From NCBI RefSeq assembly GCF_041734735.1, contig NC_134880.1, positions 32,829,844 to 32,893,843 of the forward strand: a stretch of DNA of 64,000 nt. Reading direction: 5' to 3'. This DNA comes from Babylonia areolata. Lineage: Eukaryota > Mollusca > Gastropoda > Neogastropoda > Buccinidae. Below, piece after piece: positions 22,736-31,888 of the stretch (its first letter is position 1; each line of letters starts with the position of its first letter). The position numbers and the translations under genes were made by a program. Below the pieces are notes generated by a model. That model was given only the letters and a program-made list of their open reading frames with translations, searched no databases and was not told the origin of the DNA.

Positions 22736-23700
22736 CCCTTTCGCTGCCAGGAAAATAACATTTAAGTGAAATCTATTTGCCAGGGTTTTTTCACAAAAAA
22801 CGGGTAAAAGTTTTCAAAAAATTCTGTGCTCTTTGTTATTGGAGAAAGACCCATAAAAGTATATATTTTCTGAAAGGTAAATGAATAAAAAATACAAAAC
22901 ATGATATTTTCCCATTTTATGTATTTTTACTGACATGTTGTTGTTTTGAAATCAGTGTTTTGTATTTTGTCACATTTTCAACATGTTCATTACAAACATT
23001 AGTCGGGTAATTTGCACTAAAATATATTTTCTGGACAAATGTATATCTGCACACACAAAATCATACCAGAACAACCACAATAAAAAAAATATAAAAAATT
23101 GAAAAAGAGATAGATGCACAATGCATCGTGACTTCTCCGAGTGATAATATGGATGTGAGGCCACGCCCCCTCAGTCTTCACCCCTCTCACACGGTCACTT
23201 GATCCAGTTCTCATCAGACCGCGTTGGCTGAGTGCCAAGAAAATCACTCACACTGTTTTGCTAATAATTTATTTTCTATCAAATCCTATAAATGTTCATC
23301 ACTGTCTTTTCCTTTGAATTTAGGCTTCAATTCTTTCTGAGCATCAGATAAAGAAAACAGTCTTGGTTGATTTAGTTCGCCATGATCGCATGTCTTGAGC
23401 ACGGCGTCAGTCCGACCTTTTGTTGAGTGAGCGAGGATAGGAGCCAGGCAAACACTGCGGCCAGTAACCCAACCAAAACTTTCAAATAAAGGACTGCCTT
23501 ATGACGTTGATGGTGTTTCTAGCTATCAACAGAATCTAGAGAGATTCCCGAAGCTAAAGCTACCAGCATTTTTGTCAACGAACTGAATGCAAAGCAGGGA
23601 AAAGTCAGAATATTTTGATGACGAGTTATCTTGTCATTGTGGCAGCGAAGCGTACATGCTTGCCATTACGAGCTATCTCATCATATAGGCAGCCTAGGGG
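22736..23700. mobile_element. 965-bp TTAA-flanked non-autonomous element (piggyBac-type MITE)
   Basis: TTAA lies at 22732-22735 and 23701-23704. The ends are imperfect inverted repeats: CCCTTTCGCTGCC at the left, and CCCCTAGGCTGCC read inward from the right. It splits the LINE frame between the RT motif-A/B side (23746 onward) and the YADD side (22726). No transposase domain is evident, though an acidic minus-strand stretch ending KGKDSDEHL near 23290 could be an N-terminal remnant. Confidence 0.75.
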
Positions 23701-23704
23701 TTAA

Positions 23705-25560
23705 AAACAATGCAAACATTAATGGAGACAGATTTTCTCCTTGTCTCACCCCAACATTTGAACTGAAAAATTCTGAGAATTTATCATATCATTGGCCATA
23801 ACACAGGATTTAACGTCATCATACATATTTATAATAACTTGCAATATTTTACCATTAATACCACACCTTAGCAATTTTTGCCATAAGAACATCCTGTTAA
23901 CCTTATCAAAAGCTTTCTCAAGGTCTAAAAAAGCACAATGTAATCTCTTTTTTAAACAGCAAAATATCAATGGTATCATATAATTCTTGTGACACCGATA
24001 TTCATTGTGACCCCGGTACACTTGGTGATAAAGACATATTCTATCCTATTTTAATGTAAATAAATGATCTAACATGAAAAATCACTTCTAAATCCAACTT
24101 GTTCCTCCCCCATTATACCCGAACTACCAGTGTGTAGTTTTAGACGCTCATTCTATCGATGTATAGATTTAGATGCATGACAAGATTGTGATACTACGAT
24201 AGTTGTTTAAGTCATCGGGTGAACCTTTGTTTTTAAAAATTGGTCTTATGATCCCTACAGTCCAGGCAGATGGAACCTTGCCAGTCAACAGTACAAGATT
24301 AAATATTTTAACATATATATTAACCATTTTATCATTTGAGGCTTTCAGAATTTCGTTGATAATATTATCTAATCCTAATACCTTATTATTTTTCAGCTTT
24401 GTAATACATTTAACAACCTCAGCTTTGGATATCAAATCAATAAGTAGAGGGTTTTCAAAATCACTTTCTTCTAAAGAAAAACTATTTATGTCATTATCAC
24501 TGTCCTGAAGATTCATATTCTTTAACATTTCATTGAATAATTCACAGTCAGGTAATTTCACAATATTCGTTTTCTTATTTTTATTTAACAAACTCCAGTA
24601 TAATTCCGGATACTTCGACTGCAGCTGGCAGTTTTGTGGCAAAATCTAAGTTATAGTTATTTAATTTTTTTTTCATACATCTTTTATACTCTTTAGCAGC
24701 TCGTTTACTTTCAGTATTCAAGAAAACCTTGTTTCTGTTTCGTTTTGCCCTATGTTTAGCTCTATTAAAAAGATTTCGCTTTCGCTTACATTCCTCATCA
24801 AACCAAGGTTGTCTAAATGATTTTTGTTCATGCTTTCTGTCTACCCTTTTTTTCTTCTTAACCATTCCCAATGTCCTAGCATTATCCAACAAGACTATAT
24901 TCACTTTATTCACAATAGAATTCATTGCATCTGCTGAAACAGAGTCAGGATGTCCAAGTAGTAAATCTAAATCATGATCAAGCTTATTAACAACATCATC
25001 ATTAAATTGTTCAGTATAGTTTTCCTTTAAATCTTTCAACCATTTTACATAATTTGGTTGAATAGATGCCCCTCTATCAGTTCTCAGATGAGCAATTGAG
25101 GACTCCAGCTCAATATAGGCATTCTTGTTGAAATAAGGATACCTCTCAGGTTCCAAATAAACAGCACAAAACAAACTTCTGTACCAAATATTACTCTATC
25201 CAATTTTGAAAATATGGCATTTTGGAAAGACTGTGGTTCACAGTATGGTATTTATTACACACATTGGGGTCAATTTTTCATTTAAATCTCTCTTCTTAAA
25301 AAATGGTAGTGTACTTCACAAAATAATTTCTTATCAAAACCAAAACGCCACCAGACTTTTGCTTATAGCTATCTCTGTTCTTGTAAAAAGCCATATATTC
25401 GTCAACCTGTACACTATCAGTATCCGCCAATTTACTTGCAGTAAAAAACATTGTATCGTAAGAACTAATAAATTCCAGAAAGTCCAGATACAGTAATTTA
25501 GATTTCACCCCGCAAACATTCAGAACCAAACAAGACAAAGATGTCACCTCGCTACAATGA
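23705..25560 (-). pseudogene. LINE (minus strand), endonuclease start to RT palm
   Basis: In order on the minus strand: LSCLVLNVCGVKSKLL and GGVLVLIRNYFVK (N-terminal APE endonuclease, 25560-25296); then AVYLEPERYPYFNKNAYIEL and the RQPWFDEECKRKRNLFNRAK linker (25174-24581); KAEVVKCITKLKNNKVLGLD and LNNYRSITILSC (24642-24169); AFLDLEKAFDKVNR (24021-23746). The endonuclease C-terminal half with GDFN and SDH is missing, so there is an internal deletion as well as several frame changes. The 5' end abuts the minisatellite at about 25560. Confidence 0.75.
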
Positions 25561-25599
25561 ACTGAGAGTGCCTTCTTCATTGTTATCCTGGTCATCTGC

Positions 25600-27240
25600 A
25601 CTTAAATCATCCTCACTTTCATCACCCTCATCACCATCCCTTTCTTCACTTCTCATCAGTATCATCACTGTCATCATTGTTGTTATAGTCGTCATACTCC
25701 TGTATATCCCTATCAGTACTATTGATGTCATTTGTTTCATTATTGTAATTGATATTAAAACTATTATTCTGACAATAATCAGTGTCACAATCGTCAACAG
25801 CGCCATCAACACAGTTGCTCCCACAAGTCATATCACAATTATTGACACTGTCAGCAACATACCGGGTAGTCATTATCAATAACATGAACACATTCATTCC
25901 TGCAATCCTAAATACTGCCATCAACAAAAACGTAATCGTTATTATCAACCCTACCATCAACAGACTTATGACAGTCAACACCGTCATTCCCCTAATCATC
26001 AAGCCAATCAGTACCTCCATTGTCACAATCACCATGGTCATCAGTACTTCCATTCTCCCAATTATCACAATCATCATTACTACTGCCATTAGCACAATAA
26101 TTCATAACACCATCTGCACAATAACCAACGCCATCATTGACAAAATGATCATAAACGTTAACACCACCATTAGCACAGTCTTCATAATCAACATCTTCAC
26201 TGACAAAATCATCATGATCATCATTACTGGTACTGTCTTTGGAACTTTCATCACAATCCTGACTACAGCCATTAACACAATCCTTCATACCACCATCAAC
26301 ACAAATTTTACCACCGCCATTGACACAATCATGAACACCACAACTGACACAATCATCAACACCACCCTCAGCACAATCATCATGATCCGCAACACCACCA
26401 CTAACACAATCATCACAGTCCTTAACCCCACCATTATCACAAACATTCATCAACACCACCATTGACACAATTATCAGGATCATCAACACCACCATGTACA
26501 CAATCGTTTCAATCGTCAACCAGTGATAGCATGATACCAATCATCAATACTACTACTGACACTTCATTGCAGTCACCGACACCACGGCTGTCACAATCAT
26601 CATTCTCATCAACCCTACTATCAATACATCCATCAAAGTAAAAAAAAAAACAACACCCTCAACATTATCATCACAGTCGTTTATAATGTATCAGACACCA
26701 TCATCACAATTAGTACCCCAATCAAAATAGTCTAGATCATCAACATCACCATCTATGCAATCCTCAGGTTCATCAGCATTGCCACAAAAACACTCATCGT
26801 AATCATCAACGCAGTCATCAACACCACCACTTAGATAATCATAACCAGCTCCGTGATCATCTACACTGCCATTAGTACAATCATCATGATCCTGTATGTT
26901 ATCATCAGCATTATCATGATCATCCACACCACCATCAACACAATCATAATGATCATCAACCCCAACATCAACACAGTCATCATGATAATCAACACCACCA
27001 TCAACACAGTCAACATGGTTGTCAACCTGTCCACTGGCACAATCAACACAATCATCATCTCCACTTTCAGCACACTCACTGCAATCATAAACGTCGCCAC
27101 TGTCATCAACTTCACATTCACTACCAACATTACTGACACAATCATCAACACCACTTCTGTCAATATCAACACTTATGAACATAGCCACCGACACCATCAT
27201 GGTCATCAACATCACCTCTGTCACTATCAACACTGTCCAA
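25600..27240. repeat. Minisatellite of about 33-bp units (ATCAACACCACCATCAACAC-like)
   Basis: A degenerate array of trinucleotide-rich units, clearest at 26270-26450 and 26860-27060, where units such as ACCATCAACACAATCATAAT repeat every 33 bp (some 27 or 30). Because unit length is a multiple of three and stops are rare, open frames run through on both strands; the minus strand reads as an 11-residue periodic D/C/V/G-rich pattern. The array ends about 85 bp before exon D. Confidence 0.85.
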
Positions 27241-27323
27241 AGTAGGTTTTCTTTTTTGAGTGTGTGCAGTATGTTGGTGGTGAGGTTGTTAAGGTTGTTA
27301 AAGGCTTTGTGAACTGATTTCAG

Positions 27324-27489
27324 CAAATGGATGCCTTGGATGAATGGGAAGAGCTGACGGAGCTGGGCCATCATCTGACAGACCTTCCTGTAGAGCCACG
27401 TCTAGGCAAGATGGTGCTGCACGCTGTGGTACTCAAGTGTCTTGACCCCATCCTGACCATTGTCTGCGCTCTGGCCCACAAAGACCCTT
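27324..27489 (+). CDS. YTHDC2: YTHDC2 exon D: helicase-associated (ratchet) region
   Basis: The exon is 166 bp: 55 codons plus the first base of a split Phe codon. It reads QMDALDEWEELTELGHHL, then TDLPVEPRLGKMVLHAVVLK and CLDPILTIVCALAHKDP. This is the highly conserved HA2/ratchet segment of DExH helicases, and the wording matches YTHDC2 (LTELGYHLADLPVEPHLGKM…CLDPILTI). The acceptor is TTTCAG at 27323 and the donor GTAAGT at 27490. The last 7-15 exon bases with the donor are duplicated twice downstream (27577-27588 and 43657-43669), so three donor-like sites exist. The true one is fixed by the phase of exon E. Confidence 0.92.
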
Positions 27490-27660
27490 GTAAGTCTTTA
27501 ATCTTGTTTTTAAATGAGCATTTAAAAAAAATTACTTTGGTTCACCTTTTTCTTTTTTGTAACGATATCCCACAAAGACCCTTGTAAGTCTTTAATCTTG
27601 TTTTTAAATGAGCATTTAAAAAAAAATTACTTTGGTTCACCTTTTTCTTTTTTGTAACAA
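27475..27660. repeat. 94-bp tandem duplication spanning the exon D splice donor
   Basis: CCCACAAAGACCCTTGTAAG occurs at 27475 and again at 27569, a 94-bp period. The following 70-75 bp (TCTTTAATCTTG … TTTCTTTTTTGTAAC) are also repeated with one or two differences. Each copy carries the exon's last 15 bases and GTAAGT (27490 and 27584). Confidence 0.9.
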
Positions 27661-27737
27661 TATACTGACTTATCTTTGTTGTATTCACTTGGTACTGTTT
27701 TTATTCGTTTCATCGTTTATGTCAGAAAAAGAACACA
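27661..27737. repeat. Left copy, end of the duplicated intron segment
   Basis: The stretch from GACCCTT (27577) through GAACACAGA (27737) is repeated at 43657-43820 with a few differences. Here it is interrupted at 27738 by LINE sequence; there it runs on into AAGAGTGGAAAATCTC, which on this copy reappears only at 43420. Confidence 0.85.
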
Positions 27738-27788
27738 GAACTCGAACTCGAACTCGAACATTTTAATGACTAGGCCATTTGCCTAGGG
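27738..27788 (-). mobile_element. 3' tip of the minus-strand LINE at 39067-43417
   Basis: On the minus strand the sequence ends with 'cattaaaatgttcgagttcgag', a pentanucleotide-tailed LINE terminus. It was cut off from its body by the insertion of the I-like LINE at 27789; CATTTGCCTAGGG at 27776-27788 is duplicated at 39054-39066. Confidence 0.75.
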
Positions 27789-27827
27789 CCCCTAAGTTGG
27801 ACCCCATGGTAGGTGGGTAAGGGAGGG

Positions 27828-29156
27828 ATGAATTCACATTTTTCTTTCAACATGAATCCTAAACAAATACACCCCCCCAAACTCGGAAAAAGACGACGAC
27901 AGGGAACGGACAACTCAGACTCTGAGTCGGAGGTCGTCGAGACCTCTGGTTTTTGGCCATCGTGGCTAGTGATGGAGGGCGCTGATGACGACAAGCCCTT
28001 GTCGGCTCTCAGCCCCTTCGCTGTCCAGAAGGGCTTTCAGTGTCTGGCAGGATCGCTCAGATCCATCAAGAGGCTGAGGAGCGGAGCGTTTTTAGTACAG
28101 ACAGAATCCAAAAGACAGACACAGCTCCTTCTCAAGGCGACCACTTTCGTGGATAGGGCAGTGAAGATTTCCCCTCACAAAGGTCTCAACTGCTCAAAGG
28201 GAGTCATCAGATGCCCGGAGTTGAAAGGTGTGTCTGAGGCCGAGATCAAGAGCGAACTGTCCTCTCAGGGAGTGACCGATGTGTACAGGGTGACGGTGAG
28301 GAAGGGGTCGGACAGAGTCCCGACCAACACTTTCTTCCTCACTTTCTGCTGCCCGGATGTCCCCAAGGACATTCGGGTCGGATACCTGCTAGTTAATGTC
28401 AGCCTGTACGTACCGTCCCCTCTGAGATGCTTTAAGTGTCAGAAATTCGGACACGTGAGAGACAGATGTAAGGAGGAAGAGGCGTGTGGCACCTGTTCGA
28501 AGGCGGCGCACCAGGGCGATTGCGTCAGTGCAGCCCTGTGTGCGAACTGCGGAGGTGGCCACCCGTCCTCATCGAAGGACTGCCCCGCCTGGAAGAAAGA
28601 AAAACAAATCCAGAAAGTCAAGACAGAACAGAAAATTTCCTTCTTTGAGGCAAGGAAACAAGTGGAGGCCGCGTCGCCTAAGGCGTCGTATGCCTCTGTC
28701 GTCAGATCCAGGACGGTGGACGTCGCGGTCCAGACGACGTCCACAGGAACGCAGACGGACGACTTAACCGCCTCGTCGGAACCGTTGGCCTTGGGTGGAG
28801 GCGCTGTGTCCACCCCTTCCCATCCTGCGCGGCAGTCCTCAGGGGCTGCTGGGCGGGAGAGAAAAGCCTCGGGCGGAGGCACGTTGTCCGCCTCCCGCCC
28901 CACCCCACCCCCCGGGCCCCCTCGCCCCGCCTCTCGTCTGCCTGGCCCTCGGGCTGGCGGAAGTGGCCGGAAGCCCCCCGCACCTCCAAAACTCAAGGAG
29001 GGGAGGGCTGCGGCCACGGCGGGATCGGGAGGGGCCGAGGTGGTGGATATTCCGACCCGGTCGGAACCCGAAAAATTTATGTCAAAGAACAAATATTCCA
29101 TCCTGGCGGACCTTGAGCCACCGCAAGTGGAGGAGCAGGGGGTAGCGATGGAATAA
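27828..29156 (+). CDS. LINE ORF1 (gag-like, three zinc knuckles), copy A
   Basis: A 442-codon open frame from the first in-frame ATG (MNSHFSFNMNPKQ). It encodes a nucleic-acid-binding ORF1 protein. An esterase or coiled-coil domain is not evident; the N-terminal half resembles the RNA-binding region found before the knuckles in Jockey/I-type ORF1. Three CCHC knuckles lie at about residues 201-214 (CFKCQKFGHVRDRC), 220-232 (CGTCSKAAHQGDC) and 238-252 (CANCGGGHPSSSKDC). A basic, Pro-rich low-complexity C-terminus follows. It differs from copy B at only a handful of residues and has no stop. A 43-bp T-rich gap separates it from ORF2. Confidence 0.88.
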   Translation: MNSHFSFNMNPKQIHPPKLGKRRRQGTDNSDSESEVVETSGFWPSWLVMEGADDDKPLSALSPFAVQKGFQCLAGSLRSIKRLRSGAFLVQTESKRQTQLLLKATTFVDRAVKISPHKGLNCSKGVIRCPELKGVSEAEIKSELSSQGVTDVYRVTVRKGSDRVPTNTFFLTFCCPDVPKDIRVGYLLVNVSLYVPSPLRCFKCQKFGHVRDRCKEEEACGTCSKAAHQGDCVSAALCANCGGGHPSSSKDCPAWKKEKQIQKVKTEQKISFFEARKQVEAASPKASYASVVRSRTVDVAVQTTSTGTQTDDLTASSEPLALGGGAVSTPSHPARQSSGAAGRERKASGGGTLSASRPTPPPGPPRPASRLPGPRAGGSGRKPPAPPKLKEGRAAATAGSGGAEVVDIPTRSEPEKFMSKNKYSILADLEPPQVEEQGVAME

Positions 29157-29199
29157 GCTGCTGCTTTATTTTTTATTTTTTATTTTTTTAAACTTTTTA

Positions 29200-29749
29200 A
29201 TGGCAGTGATCCACTGGAATATCCGGGGATTCTATGCCAACTTCCAGGAACTCCAGCTGCTTTGTCGTGCTTTGAAACCTTCAGTGCTGGCACTGCAGGA
29301 GACTCTGCAAAGAGATGGCAAGGTTTTATCTCTCTCTGGTTTTAACTCCGTTTTTAAACCCGCTCAACCGAAGCAAGAGGGGTTGACGGGAGGTGTCGCT
29401 CTTTTTATTCGAAAGTCCCTTTTATACAGTACAGTTCTTTTAAGCACCCCTTTACAGGCGGTGGCAGTCAGAGTCACGCTCGAGAAAACCATCACTGTCT
29501 GCTCTCTCTACCTTCCCCCTTCCGTCCGTGTTCTGAGGCAGGACCTCATGAACCTGGTCGACCAGCTCCCACGTCCGTTTTTACTGTTGGGCGACTTCAA
29601 CGGACACTCCCCGCTCTGGGGAAGTGAGATGACATCAGCCCGAGGTCTTCTCTTAGAAAACCTTCTCTCTGACATGGACTTGTGCTGTCTTAACGACAAG
29701 TCTCCCACTTACCTGCATCTGTCCTCTGGAAAGCTCTCGTGTTTAGATC
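29200..29749 (+). pseudogene. LINE ORF2 start (endonuclease N-terminal part), copy A
   Basis: It reads VIHWNIRGFYANFQELQLL (N motif), LALQETLQRDG (E motif), GGVALFIRKS and LLLGDFNGHSPLWG (D-x-N motif) of an APE-type endonuclease. It is cut after LSCLD by copy B, so the SDH motif, RT and RNase H of this element lie in copy C. Confidence 0.9.
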
Positions 29750-30521
29750 CCTCCCGAAACCTGGAGGGGGTCAGGCTGGTGTTCTCCTGACCCACTCCCG
29801 GGAGGGTCACTACCTTGTCGTGGTCGGGAGGCTTAGTGGCCAGTGATCGAGCGAGCTATGTCGGCGGGGGCATCAGTGCTTCTTGGGGTTTGGTGCTCTG
29901 GTCCCAGGTCTTAATTGACAGCCTACATAGCCATCGTAGCTGTTAGGGCTGAATAAGTGGTGGTTTTGTACTGATGCCCCTGATAGGGCTTCCCATGCCG
30001 AACAGGTCGTGAGTGAGGCCCAAACTAAACGTGACCCACTGTCCCTTTCGCTATTCTTTGTTCTTCTTTTTACCGCCTCTTTTCTGTCCTCAGCTCCCCA
30101 TCAAGCCTTCTTTTCCACATTCTTTTTTTTCTCTGCGGCCTTCTTTAGGCCCGCCGTGTTTGCCGTGCGGCGCGACCTGTGATGGAGGGGAATGAGATCC
30201 TGGGGATTGAGAGAGCACGCTGCTCTCAACACATCCCTTTGGCTCGGACCTCTCCTAAGACAGGCGGCACACATTGGCCCGTGTGTGTCAATCGGCTACC
30301 CCTTCGTGGGGCTGGGTCAAGACTGGCAGTTTAGTGGCTGACGAAGGTAACCCCCGTAGTGCTCGGCTCTCTGTCCCCGGGAGCTGGGCATGATCGGGGG
30401 GGAGCACGTTGGAGCTGGGCTGCTGGTTGTATATCCCTCCCGAAACCTGGAAGGGGTCAAGCTGGTGTTCCCTTGACCCTGGCCCCTAAGTTGGACCCCA
30501 TGGTGGGTGGGTAAGGGAGGG
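29750..30521 (+). promoter_or_regulatory. 5' leader of LINE copy B with repeated hairpin module
   Basis: The leader begins CCTCCCGAAACCTGG and the same module recurs 684 bp on, at 30434-30480, just before the ORF1 region. Each module ends in an 8-bp hairpin with a 10-nt loop (29768-29793; 30454-30479). Between them are a pyrimidine-rich tract (30045-30150) and another inverted repeat (TTGAGAG…CTCTCAA, 30207-30229). A minimal upstream ORF of four sense codons (ATG GTG GGT GGG TAA) starts at 30500. LINE leaders normally hold an internal promoter; that role here is inferred. Confidence 0.6.
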
Positions 30522-31850
30522 ATGAATTCACATTTTTCTTTCAACATGAATCCTAAACAAACACACCCCCCCAAACTCGGAAAAAGACGACGACAGGGAA
30601 CGGACGACTCAGGCTCTGAGTCGGAGGTCGTCGAGACCTCTGGTTTTTGGCCATCATGGCTAGTGATGGAGGGCGCTGATGACGACAAGCCCTTGTCGGC
30701 TCTCAGCCCCTTCGCTGTCCAGAAGGGCTTTCAGTGCCTGGCAGGATCGCTCAGATCCATCAAGAGGCTGAGGAGCGGAGCGTTTTTAGTACAGACAGAA
30801 TCCAAAAGACAGACACAGCTCCTTCTGAAGGCGACCACTTTCGTGGATAGGGCAGTGAAGATTTCCCCTCACAAAGGTCTCAACTGCTCAAAGGGAGTCA
30901 TCAGATGCCCGGAGTTGAAAGGTGTGTCTGAGGCCGAGATCAAGAGCGAACTGTCCTCTCAGGGAGTGACCGATGTGTACAGGGTGACGGTGAGGAAGGG
31001 GTCGGACAGAGTCCCGACCAACACTTTCTTCCTCACCTTCTGCTGCCCGGATGTCCCCAAGGACATTCGGGTCGGATACCTGCTAGTTAATGTCAGCCTG
31101 TACGTACCGTCCCCTCTGAGATGCTTTAAGTGTCAGAAATTCGGACACGTGAGAGACAGATGTAAGGAGGAAGAGGCGTGTGGCACCTGTTCGAAGGCGG
31201 CGCACCAGGGCGATTGCGTCAGTGCAGCCCTGTGTGCGAACTGCGGAGGTGGCCACCCGTCCTCATCGAAGGACTGCCCCGCCTGGAAGAAAGAAAAACA
31301 AATTCAGAAAGTCAAGACAGAACAGAAAATTTCCTTCTTTGAGGCAAGGAAACAGGTGGAGGCCGCGTCGCCTAGGATGTCGTATGCCTCTGTCGTCAGA
31401 TCCGGGACGGTGGACGTCGCAGTCCAGACGACGTCCACAGGAACGCAGACGGACGACTTAACCGCCTCGTCGGAACCGTCGGCCTTGGGTGGAGGCGCTG
31501 TGTCCACCCCTTCCCATCCTGCGCGGCAGTCCTCAGGGGCTGCTGGGCGGGAGAGAAAAGCCTCGGGTGGAGGCACGTTGTCCGCCTCCCGCCCCACCCC
31601 ACCCCCCGGGCCCCCTCGCCCCGCCTCTCGTCTGCCTGGCCCTCGGGCTGGCGGAAGTGGCCGGAAGCCCCCCGCACCTCCAAAACTCAAGGAGGGGAGG
31701 GCTGCGGCCACGGCGGGATCGGGAGGGGCCGAGGTGGTGGATATTCCGACCCGGTCTGAACCCGAAAAATTTATGTCAAAGAACAAATATTCCATCCTGG
31801 CGGACCTTGAGCCACCGCAAGTGGAGGAGCAGGGGGTAGCGATGGAATAG
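30522..31850 (+). CDS. LINE ORF1 (gag-like, three zinc knuckles), copy B
   Basis: A 442-codon open frame from the first in-frame ATG; a second Met nine codons on (MNPKQTH) is an alternative. Zinc knuckles: C201-x2-C204-x4-H209-x4-C214, C220-x2-C223-x4-H228-x3-C232, and C238-x2-C241-x3-H245-x6-C252. The C-terminal third is basic and Pro/Gly/Arg-rich and encoded by very GC-rich DNA, which opens spurious frames on the other strand. The protein should bind element RNA to form the ribonucleoprotein, as known for I- and Jockey-type ORF1 proteins. It ends 38 bp before the ORF2 ATG in a T-rich spacer. Confidence 0.88.
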   Translation: MNSHFSFNMNPKQTHPPKLGKRRRQGTDDSGSESEVVETSGFWPSWLVMEGADDDKPLSALSPFAVQKGFQCLAGSLRSIKRLRSGAFLVQTESKRQTQLLLKATTFVDRAVKISPHKGLNCSKGVIRCPELKGVSEAEIKSELSSQGVTDVYRVTVRKGSDRVPTNTFFLTFCCPDVPKDIRVGYLLVNVSLYVPSPLRCFKCQKFGHVRDRCKEEEACGTCSKAAHQGDCVSAALCANCGGGHPSSSKDCPAWKKEKQIQKVKTEQKISFFEARKQVEAASPRMSYASVVRSGTVDVAVQTTSTGTQTDDLTASSEPSALGGGAVSTPSHPARQSSGAAGRERKASGGGTLSASRPTPPPGPPRPASRLPGPRAGGSGRKPPAPPKLKEGRAAATAGSGGAEVVDIPTRSEPEKFMSKNKYSILADLEPPQVEEQGVAME

Positions 31851-31888
31851 GCTGCTGCTTTATTTTTTTTTTAAAAACAACCTTTTTA

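Larger units (their letters stand above)
27789..29749 (+). mobile_element. I-like LINE copy A (5' part of the interrupted element)
   Basis: Copy A is the 5' part of one LINE whose 3' part is copy C (35754-39053). It begins at CCCCTAAGTTGG, 39 bp before the ORF1 ATG, right after the 13-bp target duplication. It carries complete ORF1 (27828-29156) and the first 183 codons of ORF2 (29200-29749), ending at TTTAGATC where copy B was inserted. Identity with B is about 99 per cent by eye. Confidence 0.88.

Noticed and set aside
25782-26465. 227-codon + strand frame in the minisatellite, and the 26691-27374 minus-strand frame
   Set aside because: Both follow from a repeat unit that is a multiple of three and poor in stops; there is no conserved domain and the 26691-27374 frame runs into exon D antisense.
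28439-29101. Long minus-strand open frame across LINE ORF1 (and its twin at 31304-31795)
   Set aside because: It lies opposite the GC-rich, Pro/Gly/Arg-coding end of ORF1; it has low-complexity composition, no domain, and the + strand frame carries clear zinc knuckles.
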